Source: a virus. From it: DNA of 34,084 bases. The notes below the pieces were generated by a model that searched no databases, was not told the origin of the DNA, and saw nothing but the letters and a program-made list of their open reading frames with translations. This document shows, one piece after another, positions 20,671 through 28,923 of this stretch (the first letter of the stretch is position 1; every line of letters begins with the position of its first letter). A program made the position numbers and the translations under genes. The DNA is taken from IMG/VR virus record IMGVR_UViG_3300017917_003792, positions 1 through 34,084 of that record; one strand, 5' to 3'.

Positions 20671-21856
20671 TCCTGCAGCATATGCATCTCTACATGATGA
20701 TTTGTGGTTTGTTTCAACATCCACAAACTCAGGAACTACTAACTTTAAGTTTATATATGATGTAAGGGTTAATGGAAATATAGTTAGCACAGTAAAGGTT
20801 TTTCCTGATCCATCTGGTAGTGTTGGAATTTTTAATGCATCACCAATTGTCAGGGCATACGTTACAAACTACTTTGAGCCTTCTGGAAATTCAATTCTGG
20901 TGTCATCTAATGACAAATTAAAGGTCACTTATAATGTGGCTGTAGGCGAGGAGGTGACAGGTACGATCACTCGAAATATGGCATCTGGTGAGTTCAGCAG
21001 CTACAATTATTATCCACCATTGTTTGCGGATATTCTTGCAATCAATGATAATACTCCATTGGTACTATCTAACTATTATGATAATCTTTTGATTGAGAAT
21101 TTTAGTGATGATTGGCTAACAGAAAGAGATACTGATGAAATAGGGATTGAATATGGGGACAATTTTTATGCAACATATTTTAAGAAAACAGGAGGTACAT
21201 ATTCTGCATGGGTTGAGGTTGTTGATTCAGGAGAACAGGTTTTAACTACTGTTAGTGCGAACATTAGTTTAGCAGGAGAGATGAATCTATTTAATTTACA
21301 GGCTGCTCATGTTAATGATTGGGCAGGTAGTACAATAATAACTTCATCAACATATGGTTATAATTTCTATCTGAAAAGAGGGGTAGCGGTTTCAAGAGTT
21401 TTAAAGATCAGGCAGAAATGCTATCCTAAATATAAGCAATATAACCTGCATTTTCTAAATAGAGTTGGAGGTTGGGACACAATGAAGTTTGCTCTGGTCA
21501 ATAGGCGAAGCAGCGAGTTTCAGAGGAGTTCATACAGGAGAAATGATTGGCAGCTATCAGGCAACCAGATGAAAAATGTGGATGCTTACAACAGATATAA
21601 TGAAACATCTTTGAACTATGCAATACAACATAAAGACAGATTCCATTTAATTTCTGATTGGGTTAGTGAGCAGGATTATACATGGTTGGCTCAATTGGTT
21701 GCGAGTTCAATATGTTATATTGAGGTACAAGGTGCATATTTCCCTGTGACAATCTCAAGCACTAACTATCAGTATAAGGTGCAGAATGCAGACAAACTAT
21801 TTAATTTTGAAATAGACATTGAGGTTAGTAAATATTTAAACTCACAGTTTAGATGA
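20648..21856 (+). CDS. Tail tip / minor tail protein
   Basis: 402 aa, mostly beta strands with many Asn/Ser/Thr residues and regular Tyr/Trp (SYNYYPPLFADIL, WLTERDTDEIGIEYGDNFYATYF, GWDTMKFALVNRRSSEFQRSSYRR, DWVSEQDYTWLAQLVASSICYIE). This pattern belongs to a conserved structural protein preceding the baseplate/hub protein in Bacteroidota siphophages. Probably distal tail. ATGA overlap with the next gene. Confidence 0.65.
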   Translation: MAITITDSPAAYASLHDDLWFVSTSTNSGTTNFKFIYDVRVNGNIVSTVKVFPDPSGSVGIFNASPIVRAYVTNYFEPSGNSILVSSNDKLKVTYNVAVGEEVTGTITRNMASGEFSSYNYYPPLFADILAINDNTPLVLSNYYDNLLIENFSDDWLTERDTDEIGIEYGDNFYATYFKKTGGTYSAWVEVVDSGEQVLTTVSANISLAGEMNLFNLQAAHVNDWAGSTIITSSTYGYNFYLKRGVAVSRVLKIRQKCYPKYKQYNLHFLNRVGGWDTMKFALVNRRSSEFQRSSYRRNDWQLSGNQMKNVDAYNRYNETSLNYAIQHKDRFHLISDWVSEQDYTWLAQLVASSICYIEVQGAYFPVTISSTNYQYKVQNADKLFNFEIDIEVSKYLNSQFR

Positions 21857-23910
21857 TATCTACAGAGATTTATATTGAAGATAATAGATTGGATTTAGTT
21901 GATGAAATATCAACTGAGTTTCAGTATGCCATTGATGATATACAGGATTTTGGTAGTAAAAATACTTCCTTTTCAAAGACCATCAATATCACAGGTACTG
22001 CAAACAATAATAAAATCTTTGGATTTGTATTTGATTTAGGAAATGCAAATATCACAGATAATGATCAGCCTAATGTTGGTTATAACTTTAATGCATCTAA
22101 GGTTGCAAACTGCAGAATATTCATTGATAAAATACAGATATTTAAAGGGGTTTTAAGACTCTTAGAGATCGTTAAAGATGGATCAGCTATAGAATATCAA
22201 TGTGCAGTTTTCGGTGAATTAGGAGGCTTTATTTCAGCTTTAGGAAACAAAAGATTAGAGGACTTGGCAAATGTTTCTGGTGGAGGTTATCCTATTTATA
22301 GTGAATATAATGAAGCATGGACTGCAGCAAATATAACAGATCAATCTGTGCCTGTTTCTGGGAGTCCAATTCTTTATGGATTAATTGACATAGGGAATGT
22401 TAGTACAGATAAAGTTGATTTTCAATTCAATGCTTTCAGACCTTGTTACAAGGTTAAAGAAATGCTTGAAAAAATAAAAATTCAATCTGGATACACTTGG
22501 GATTTTTCATACTTGAGTAATTCCTTATTTGACAGACTTGTAATTCCTACAAATAGAAAGGTTTTATCAAATTCAACCACACAGGCATTTTTAGCAAATG
22601 CAGTTGCTGCAACTTATACAACAGATAATTATCCAGATTTTACAGTTGTCACAGCAGGTAACTTTACATTGGTCGGTAATTCATACAGATACAATGGTGC
22701 ATCAGCCTTACCATGTACAATTATTGCAGAATTATATGGAGAGTTTTTGGATGTACAAATGGATGGCATGGGTAATTATTATGATGTAACTGTGTCAATT
22801 AGAGTTAATGGTTTAGAGGTGGCATCAGATACATTCCCTGTTTTATACCTGCCCAGATATTTTAATATTTATAAAGAATATTCTGTAACATTAAATACTA
22901 ATGATTACATAGATATTTATGTATCATCTGCAGCAACTCAATACTCAATCAGTTCAGGTTATTTGCGAGTAAATACATCAACCGTTACAGATGTACCTAT
23001 AAATTATGGTGAAACAATTCAATTTGATAAACAGTTGCCTCAGGGTATTTTTCAGAGAGATTTCTTTTTATCAATTTGCAAAATGTTTAATCTTTATGTT
23101 TATGATGATCCTGTAGAAGAAAAGAAAATAATTATAAAACCATATATTGATTTTTATAGCGGTGCTACAGAAGATTGGACAAACAAAATTGATAGATCAA
23201 AACCAATGAGCATTAAACCAATGAGTGAAATCAATGCTCGTTATTATCAATTTAAGTTTAAGCAGGACAATGATTTGTACAATGAAAATTATAGAAAGAA
23301 ATATGCAGAGGGTTACGGTGATAGGATATTTGATACTGAATTTGATTTTGTTAAAGATACTGACACAACTGAGGTGATATTTAGTGGGAGTCCACTTTAT
23401 CAGGCTACTGGAACAGATAAAATTTATCCTGCTATTTATAAAGTTGGATCAGGTGGAGTTGAGGAATCAATGGATTTTAACATTAGGATTTTTCAGGCAA
23501 GATATATAAATGGAAGGACAAGTTATAAAATTAAAAATGGAAATAATAACGTATTAAGTAACGTAACTACTTATACTTACGTTGGGCATCTTGACAATCC
23601 ATTTAATCCAACTAATGACATAAATTTTGGAGCACCAAAAGAGATTTTCTTTAGAGCAACTACATATCCAACTACTAATCTATTCAATGCATACTATTCA
23701 GATTATATGTCTGAGATAACAGACAAAGACAGTAAGCTATTAACCTGCAATGTTTTATTAAATACAATGGATATTTATAATCTTGACTTTGGAAAATTAG
23801 TCTGGATAGATGGTGTTCTTTTTAGAATTAATACAATAGAAGGTTATAACCCTATGGATTATACAACAACAAAAGTTTCTTTATTAAAAGCAATTGAAAA
23901 AACATTCTAA
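21853..23910 (+). CDS. Tail-associated (baseplate hub-like) protein
   Basis: 685 aa. The N-terminal part RLDLVDEISTEFQYAIDDIQDFGSKNTSFSKTINITGTANNNKIFG and VANCRIFIDKIQIFKGVLRLLEI is constant in large tail proteins of Bacteroidota phages. Another block (FFLSICKMFNLYVYDDPVEEKKIIIKPYIDFY) matches the phage hub/tail-lysin backbone. No peptidase motif is visible. It likely sits at the tail tip and holds fibres. The stop shares one base with the tape measure ATG. Confidence 0.7.
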   Translation: MISTEIYIEDNRLDLVDEISTEFQYAIDDIQDFGSKNTSFSKTINITGTANNNKIFGFVFDLGNANITDNDQPNVGYNFNASKVANCRIFIDKIQIFKGVLRLLEIVKDGSAIEYQCAVFGELGGFISALGNKRLEDLANVSGGGYPIYSEYNEAWTAANITDQSVPVSGSPILYGLIDIGNVSTDKVDFQFNAFRPCYKVKEMLEKIKIQSGYTWDFSYLSNSLFDRLVIPTNRKVLSNSTTQAFLANAVAATYTTDNYPDFTVVTAGNFTLVGNSYRYNGASALPCTIIAELYGEFLDVQMDGMGNYYDVTVSIRVNGLEVASDTFPVLYLPRYFNIYKEYSVTLNTNDYIDIYVSSAATQYSISSGYLRVNTSTVTDVPINYGETIQFDKQLPQGIFQRDFFLSICKMFNLYVYDDPVEEKKIIIKPYIDFYSGATEDWTNKIDRSKPMSIKPMSEINARYYQFKFKQDNDLYNENYRKKYAEGYGDRIFDTEFDFVKDTDTTEVIFSGSPLYQATGTDKIYPAIYKVGSGGVEESMDFNIRIFQARYINGRTSYKIKNGNNNVLSNVTTYTYVGHLDNPFNPTNDINFGAPKEIFFRATTYPTTNLFNAYYSDYMSEITDKDSKLLTCNVLLNTMDIYNLDFGKLVWIDGVLFRINTIEGYNPMDYTTTKVSLLKAIEKTF

Positions 23911-25526
23911 TGGCTGAACAATTAAATTTAAATATAAATGTTGGCGGTAATGCCACAGAGAGTGTAGGAAGTTTAAAAAAACAATTGCGAGATGCAACTG
24001 CACAGGTAGCTTTATTATCTGAAAAATTTGGTGCAACATCTGTAGAGGCAGCAGCAGCAGCAAAAAGAGCGGCAGAATTAAGAGATAGAATTGGAGATGC
24101 TCAGTTGTTAACTCAGGCATTTAACCCAGATCAAAAGTTTAAAGCATTAGCAAATGCACTTTCTGGTGTTGCAGGTGGATTTTCTGCAGTACAGGGTGCA
24201 ATCGGTTTATTTGGTATTGAATCAAAAGAGGTTGAGCAACAATTGTTAAAGGTTCAATCTGCTCTTGCATTATCACAGGGACTCAATGCAATAGGTGATA
24301 GCATAGATGCATTTAAAGCACTGAAAACTCAGATAGTTGTTGAGGTTATTCCTGCGATAAAAGCATTAGGAACTGCTGCACAGGTAGGAATCGGGTTACT
24401 TGTTACTGCTGTTGTTGGTGCTATTGTTGCATGGAAAGAATATATAGACACACAGGAGCAGGTACAAAAAGCAGCAGAGGAAACAAATAAAGCACTTGAG
24501 AAAGGCTCTAAAACACAATTAGAGGGTGAGTTGGCTGCAATTGATAGAGAATCAAAATTGCAGATTGCAAGATTAAAAGGTAAAAAAGATAATGAAAGGG
24601 CAATATTTGAAGAGGAGCAATTAGCGAGAAAATTAAGAATTAATGCATTAGAAAGATTTTATGAACAGCAAAAAAATAAAGATGGAGAGGCTGCTCAAAA
24701 AGCATTAAATGATATTTTAAATTTACAAAATGAAATAAAGATTGCTGAAATAACTTTCAATAATGAACAGGCAGCAAGAGAAGATGAAAAAAATAGGGTA
24801 TTAAAAGAAAAAAGAGATAAAAGAGCAAAAGATGAATATGATGCTTTTGTAAATCATGTTAATACATTAAAGAGTCAATCAGATGCTGAAATTGAATTAC
24901 AAAAGTTTTTGATTGATGAAAAGAAAAAGAAAGATCAGGAATATTTTGATTGGCAAGTTACACAGGCTCAAAAAGCATATGATCAAACTGAGGCTGAGGT
25001 TGAATTACAAAAGTTTCTTTATGAAAAAGATGTTGAAGCAAAAAGATATGCGGAAGATGTTAAACTGCAAATTGTTTCAAATGCAATACAATCGTTAGGT
25101 TTTTTATTTGATAGAGGTAGTGCTATGGCTAAGGCTGCTGCATTAGCAGGTATTGGAATTGATACTGCACAAGGAATGATAAAAGGTTATAGAATTGCTC
25201 AAGAGGGTGCTGCTGCAGGTGGTCCTGCTGCTCCATTTTTGATGCCATTATATTATTCTCAACAATTACTTGCATTATTTAGTGCTGTTGCAAAAGCTAA
25301 ACAAGTTTTGGCTGCACCAAAAGGTGGTGGTTCATTTAGCTTTCCAACTCCAACAGGACCTGCACCATTAGCACCAATGCAGCCAACAGCAAATTTGACT
25401 GCATTAAATCAGGAAACAATCAATGCTCTTGGAAATCAGGCAATTAGAGCATATGTTATAGAAACTGATATGACTACAAATCAACAAAGAATACAGGCAA
25501 TTAGACAAAGAGCAAGATTTGGTTAA
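23910..25526 (+). CDS. Tape measure protein
   Basis: 538 aa. The N-terminus LNINVGGNATESVGSLKKQLRDATAQVALLSEKFGATSVEAAAAAKRAAELRDRIGDA is the usual tape-measure start. A hydrophobic region (GIGLLVTAVVGAIVAW, about 160-175) and long Lys/Glu coiled coils (180-390) follow. The C-terminus is Ala/Gly-rich (AAALAGIGIDTAQGMIKGYRIAQEGAAAGGPAAPFLMPLYYSQQ). Length sets tail length; at about 1.5 A per residue it predicts a short siphovirus tail near 80 nm. It lies after, not before, the tail tip genes, which is unusual. Confidence 0.7.
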   Translation: MAEQLNLNINVGGNATESVGSLKKQLRDATAQVALLSEKFGATSVEAAAAAKRAAELRDRIGDAQLLTQAFNPDQKFKALANALSGVAGGFSAVQGAIGLFGIESKEVEQQLLKVQSALALSQGLNAIGDSIDAFKALKTQIVVEVIPAIKALGTAAQVGIGLLVTAVVGAIVAWKEYIDTQEQVQKAAEETNKALEKGSKTQLEGELAAIDRESKLQIARLKGKKDNERAIFEEEQLARKLRINALERFYEQQKNKDGEAAQKALNDILNLQNEIKIAEITFNNEQAAREDEKNRVLKEKRDKRAKDEYDAFVNHVNTLKSQSDAEIELQKFLIDEKKKKDQEYFDWQVTQAQKAYDQTEAEVELQKFLYEKDVEAKRYAEDVKLQIVSNAIQSLGFLFDRGSAMAKAAALAGIGIDTAQGMIKGYRIAQEGAAAGGPAAPFLMPLYYSQQLLALFSAVAKAKQVLAAPKGGGSFSFPTPTGPAPLAPMQPTANLTALNQETINALGNQAIRAYVIETDMTTNQQRIQAIRQRARFG

Positions 25527-25548
25527 GCAGTTAAATTTAAAAATTACT

Positions 25549-25559
25549 TACATTTATAG
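25549..25559 (+). promoter_or_regulatory. TACATTTATAG element before the protease gene
   Basis: TACATTTATAG ends 2 bp before ATG 25562. It contains a good -7-like octamer (TACATTTA) but no TTTG at the normal -33 distance. Second member of the start-proximal element set. Confidence 0.45.
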
Positions 25560-25561
25560 AT

Positions 25562-27016
25562 ATGAATTTACCAATATTTGAATTAATGATCAATGAGGAC
25601 ATCAATGATGATGCAGAGGTGAACTTTGTGGCATTAGTTGACAGACCTGCGATCCAAAGAAATTGGAATGCATTTAAAGAAAAATATAAATTTGAAATTG
25701 TATCTGAGGAAAAGCGTATTATTTCTGGTCCTCTCATGTTGGCTGACACTCCAATTTTTAGGAGTGATGTTACTCATGGTGATTACTATGTTATGTTTAG
25801 TAAAGACACTATTTTCAAAATTGCTCAGAAGTTTTTCAAAAAAGGCTATCAGGCAAATGTAAATCTAATGCATGATCCATCACAGAAAGTTGATGGAGTT
25901 GTTATGTTCGAGAGTTTTATATCTGATAAAGATAGGGGCATATTGCCAATGAAGGGTTTTGAAGATTCCCCAGATGGTTCATGGTTTGGTAGTTTTAAGG
26001 TTGAAGATGATGCAACTTGGGAAAAAGTTAAAAATGGTGATGTCAGAGGTTTTTCTGTTGAGGGTATTTTCGAATATGGGAAGGCTCAAAAGAAAAGCAA
26101 GGAAGAGGAAATGATGGAAATGATTTACAGGATTCTTGAGGAGGTTGAAATGGGCGGTGAAGGTAGTGGATGCAAGGGTGATAATTGTGGTAGACCTAAA
26201 GGAAGCGGAAGCGGTACAGAAAGTGGAGCACCAAAAGTAAATTATTCTGATCCAAAGATTTTAAAAGAATCAGTTGATAAAATATTGTCTGAGCCTCCTA
26301 AATATGGAACTCAGGAAATATTTTCTAAAGATGGAGTTTACACAGATGAAAGACAGGGTTTACATAAAGAGGTTATTAATGATTATTTAAAAAATGGTAG
26401 TACAAATACAGGTACTTCGTATTTCATGGGCGGTGCTCCTGCAACAGGTAAAAGTTCAATCATAAATTCAGGGGATGTGACTTTGCCTAAGGGGATTATG
26501 GTTGTTGATGCAGATGCTATTAAAGCTAAAATCCCAGAATACGGAGAGATGATCAACAGGGGTGAAGGTCAAGCTGCAGCAAGAGTACATGAAGAGAGTT
26601 CAACATTATCAAAAGCAATAACTGCAACTGCTGCAAAAAGAGGTTATGATATCGTAAACGATGGAGTTGGAGATGGTAAATATGAATCTATAGTAAAAAA
26701 GGTTGAAGAGCAGAGAGAAGCAGGAAAAAGAGTTGTTGCAAATTATGTAACTACAGATACTGAAACATCTTTACAAAGAGCAAGACAAAGAGGAGAAAGA
26801 ACAGGAAGAGTTGTACCTGAGGAATATATAAAAAGTATGCACAGGGAAATTTCAAACTTAGTGCCTAAGTTGGCTCAAAATAAAGTATTTGATGAACTAA
26901 GACTTTACGATAATAACGGATCAAAACCGAAATTAATATTTGAACAAAAAGGCGATAAAATCACAATACATGATCAGACCGCCTATAAAAAGTTTTTAGC
27001 AAAACAGAAAGGTTAA
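25562..27016 (+). CDS. Head maturation protease (XkdF-like) fused to a zeta-toxin-like kinase
   Basis: 484 aa in three parts. Residues 1-185 match phage protease XkdF: EVNFVALVDRPAIQRNW, RIISGPLMLADTPIFR, HGDYYVMFSKDTI, NVNLMHDP, GSWFGSFKVEDDATWEKVKNGDVRGFSVEGIFE. Residues 198-218 are a Gly/Ser linker with two Cys. Residues 235-484 carry zeta-toxin features: Walker A GGAPATGKSS (290-299), VVDADAIKAKIPEY (314-327), ARVHEESSTLSKAI, and Arg-rich RARQRGERTGRVVPEEYI. Zeta enzymes phosphorylate UDP-N-acetylglucosamine and block cell-wall synthesis. The fused kinase could be packaged with the protease and act on the host. Substrate is not proved; no epsilon antitoxin is recognised. Confidence 0.75.
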   Translation: MNLPIFELMINEDINDDAEVNFVALVDRPAIQRNWNAFKEKYKFEIVSEEKRIISGPLMLADTPIFRSDVTHGDYYVMFSKDTIFKIAQKFFKKGYQANVNLMHDPSQKVDGVVMFESFISDKDRGILPMKGFEDSPDGSWFGSFKVEDDATWEKVKNGDVRGFSVEGIFEYGKAQKKSKEEEMMEMIYRILEEVEMGGEGSGCKGDNCGRPKGSGSGTESGAPKVNYSDPKILKESVDKILSEPPKYGTQEIFSKDGVYTDERQGLHKEVINDYLKNGSTNTGTSYFMGGAPATGKSSIINSGDVTLPKGIMVVDADAIKAKIPEYGEMINRGEGQAAARVHEESSTLSKAITATAAKRGYDIVNDGVGDGKYESIVKKVEEQREAGKRVVANYVTTDTETSLQRARQRGERTGRVVPEEYIKSMHREISNLVPKLAQNKVFDELRLYDNNGSKPKLIFEQKGDKITIHDQTAYKKFLAKQKG

Positions 27017-27193
27017 TTACATCTGTGGTATGTCAACCACTTTGCCAGACTTCATCAGTTCTTGAATCTCTTTGAGAAGTTGAATCTCTGATTCGTTTTG
27101 AGGCTCAGCACCACCAATGAGTTCAAGAACCCTTTTTTCTGGTTCTGAGATGTTGCTTGAAACTTTGCCATCGTATACTATATCTTCTTTCAT
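27017..27193 (-). CDS. 58-aa acidic helical protein, last gene of the minus island
   Basis: Read on the minus strand from ATG 27193. MKEDIVYDGKVSSNISEPEKRVLELIGG is followed by an amphipathic helix (SEIQLLKEIQELMKSGK) and VVDIPQM. Its stop codon touches that of the protease-zeta gene with no gap, so the two genes converge exactly. Codon use is like other genes of the genome. Function unknown; a link to the zeta domain is only positional. Confidence 0.55.
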   Translation of the reverse strand: MKEDIVYDGKVSSNISEPEKRVLELIGGAEPQNESEIQLLKEIQELMKSGKVVDIPQM

Positions 27194-27236
27194 ATTTGTA
27201 ATTTACAATAATAAATGCAGTTTTCAAAATCTTTTA

Positions 27237-27824
27237 TCAGGCATACCAACTGCAGTAATTTTCTTCACCTTCTTTGTGTTTCATCAGAGAACCGATAACA
27301 TCACCCATTGAAATGTGATAGCTTATCTCTCCATTCCAACCCACACTTGGCACAATTCTTTTCACAAAAGGCTCACCACAGAAACCATTAATTTCTGGTT
27401 TAAACAACCCAGAAGCCCATAAACTTTCACTTACCATAACTTTTCCGATCTTTCTCAGGATGGCTGATTTACCTTTGAAACCAACGATCTGATAGTATCT
27501 CAAGTTAGTCTGTTCATAACCCCAACTTTCATACAGAACCTGTCCAACATAAAACCCATGATCAAAACTCTGAGCAGCCTCTTTTTTCTTTCTCTTCATT
27601 TCCTCTCTTCTCTCCTGAATCTTCTCAAGATTAGCGACATAACTCTCAAGATAACTGATCATGTTTTCCTGATTTCTGAACCTGTAGTAAAACTCAGGTT
27701 TTTTGAATCTTGCTTTGCTGACAATCTTTTCAGCCTTAGCGAGGAACTGTCTTGAACTCTCAATTCTTTCCTCAATAACGAGGGAGAGGTTTTGTTTTTC
27801 GAATCTTTCAATTAACTGTTTCAT
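27237..27824 (-). CDS. Minus-strand accessory protein (195 aa)
   Basis: The N-terminal part is a long charged coil (MKQLIERFEKQNLSLVIEERIESSRQFLAKAEKIVSKARFKKPEF, EKIQERREEMKRKKKEAA). The C-terminal half is a beta-rich domain, DHGFYVGQVLYESWGYEQTNLRYYQIVGFKGKSAILRKIGK, seen in small proteins of phages and plasmids (VGQVLYESWGYEQTN). Own promoter with consensus boxes and the shared leader. Function unknown; the repeated occurrence in mobile elements suggests host interaction. Confidence 0.7.
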   Translation of the reverse strand: MKQLIERFEKQNLSLVIEERIESSRQFLAKAEKIVSKARFKKPEFYYRFRNQENMISYLESYVANLEKIQERREEMKRKKKEAAQSFDHGFYVGQVLYESWGYEQTNLRYYQIVGFKGKSAILRKIGKVMVSESLWASGLFKPEINGFCGEPFVKRIVPSVGWNGEISYHISMGDVIGSLMKHKEGEENYCSWYA

Positions 27825-27847
27825 AATAAGTGGTTTTAATTACAGAT

Positions 27848-27878
27848 CAAATATATAAACTTTTCTTTAATTTCCAAA
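27848..27878 (-). promoter_or_regulatory. Perfect minus-strand promoter with shared leader
   Basis: On the minus strand TTTG (27878-27875), 19 bp, TATATTTG (27855-27848). The leader ends AAAACCACTTATTATG at start 27824. Exact match to the promoter/leader pairs on the plus strand at 16763 and 18403. Confidence 0.8.
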
Positions 27879-27896
27879 ATATTTTTGTGGTTTTTT

Positions 27897-28076
27897 TTAA
27901 TATTCTTTTGGTGAATTTAATATCTGAGAAACAATCTCAAAAACACTTGGCACTCTTTCTAACTCATCTAATTCATCTGATAATTGATTCCATAAATTAC
28001 CATTTGGAAAGTTGTTTTCAACTTCAAAATTCATTTGTTCTTTGAGTTCTTTAACTCTGTTTTCTTTGTTATTCAT
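27897..28076 (-). CDS. 59-aa minus-strand protein
   Basis: ATG 28076 on the minus strand; MNNKENRVKELKEQMNFEVENNFPNGNLWNQLSDELDELERVPSVFEIVSQILNSP. Acidic and helical. The bases before the ATG are AAAACCACTAATATG, a variant of the shared leader, although they also encode the end of the 32-aa peptide upstream. Family not recognised. Confidence 0.6.
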   Translation of the reverse strand: MNNKENRVKELKEQMNFEVENNFPNGNLWNQLSDELDELERVPSVFEIVSQILNSPKEY

Positions 28077-28077
28077 A

Positions 28078-28176
28078 TTAGTGGTTTTTATAATATCTCT
28101 TTTGGTAATACTTCCTGTTATCTAAGTGAAAGAGAGAAGCACCGATCAAAGCGAGGAAAAAACAAACGTAAATCAT
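28078..28176 (-). CDS. 32-aa membrane peptide, first gene of the minus island
   Basis: ATG 28176 on the minus strand. A hydrophobic span (MIYVCFFLALIGASLFHL) is followed by a basic, Tyr-rich tail (DNRKYYQKRYYKNH). It ends just before the ATG of the 59-aa gene and has its own promoter, so it is likely translated. Function unknown. Confidence 0.5.
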   Translation of the reverse strand: MIYVCFFLALIGASLFHLDNRKYYQKRYYKNH

Positions 28177-28193
28177 AATCTCAAATTGTACAG

Positions 28194-28225
28194 TAAAGAT
28201 ATAAACTAAAGTTTATAATTCCAAA
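28194..28225 (-). promoter_or_regulatory. Minus-strand promoter of the 32-aa peptide
   Basis: On the minus strand TTTG (28225-28222), 20 bp, TATCTTTA (28201-28194), 25 bp before the ATG at 28176. Same -7 variant as at 16786. Confidence 0.6.
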
Positions 28226-28332
28226 TATTTATAAAGTTTTTTTTAAATTATTATTGTAACAATGTTGCAAAAAATAATAATTAAACTTTAAGTGATAAAT
28301 AGTCAATGTTTTACGGATTTAAAATAAAATGT
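28226..28332 (+). promoter_or_regulatory. Divergent intergenic region before head genes
   Basis: AT-rich region between the minus island and the scaffold gene. It holds an imperfect inverted repeat TTGTAAC / GTTGCAA (about 28254-28270) and a -7-like TATTATTG (28249-28256) without a clear -33 box. Probably contains the head-gene promoter, but I cannot fix it. Confidence 0.3.
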
Positions 28333-28917
28333 ATGAACGCAAAAGAAGCAATCATGAAAATTAGGGCACTCTTTGAAGAGGCGTCCAATATTCAGGAGGC
28401 TCAAGTTGAAGAGGCAAAACAAGAGTTTGCTGAATATCAACTTGCAGATGGCACTAAAGTTATGATTTCATCAATGGAAGTTGGTGGCGAAGTTAAACTT
28501 GAAGATGGCTCATTTGCTCCTGATGGTGATCATCAACTTGCTGATGGCTCACAAATCTCTGTTCTGGATGGCAAAATTGTTGAAATCAAAGTTGCTGAAA
28601 AACCAGAGGAAGATATGCCAGAGGTAGAAGTTGAAGCAAAGAAAGACAAAAAAATGGAGGAAATGGCTGCAGAATTTGCTGCAAAAATTTCTGAGATGAA
28701 CGGATTAATTGAAGCCTTGAATGAAAAAATATCTTCTATTGAAGATAAATCAAAGCAAGGTTTTTCTCAGGTAGTTGATTTGATTGAAGAGGTTACAAAA
28801 ATGCCTCAGGCTGATCCAATTGAAAAGCCACAATCTTTCAAATTTGAAGCTACAAAAGACATTAAGTTCGAAAGACTTAATAAATACAGACACGCAATTT
28901 TAAACTCTAAAAATTAA
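28333..28917 (+). CDS. Capsid scaffold-like protein
   Basis: 194 aa from ATG 28333; an ATG at 28306 would add nine residues (FYGFKIKC) unlike the family. MNAKEAIMKIRALFEEA is followed by repeats of the form LADGTKV, LEDGSFAPDGDHQLADGSQI. A long acidic coiled coil comes next (MEEMAAEFAAKISEMNGLIEALNEKISSIED), then a basic end. The ADG/EDG repeats and position before the major capsid gene are typical of scaffold proteins in Bacteroidota phages; the protease upstream probably removes it. Confidence 0.75.
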   Translation: MNAKEAIMKIRALFEEASNIQEAQVEEAKQEFAEYQLADGTKVMISSMEVGGEVKLEDGSFAPDGDHQLADGSQISVLDGKIVEIKVAEKPEEDMPEVEVEAKKDKKMEEMAAEFAAKISEMNGLIEALNEKISSIEDKSKQGFSQVVDLIEEVTKMPQADPIEKPQSFKFEATKDIKFERLNKYRHAILNSKN

Positions 28918-28923
28918 AACAAA

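Noticed and set aside
22598-25098. Plus-strand open frames inside tail tip and tape measure genes (22598-22789, 24913-25098)
   Set aside because: Shadow frames with biased composition (Gln/Leu or Lys/Met runs) fully inside real genes.
27117-28045. Plus-strand open frames across the minus island (27117, 27558, 27830)
   Set aside because: Phe/Leu/Ser-rich translations, antisense to better-supported minus-strand genes with promoters.
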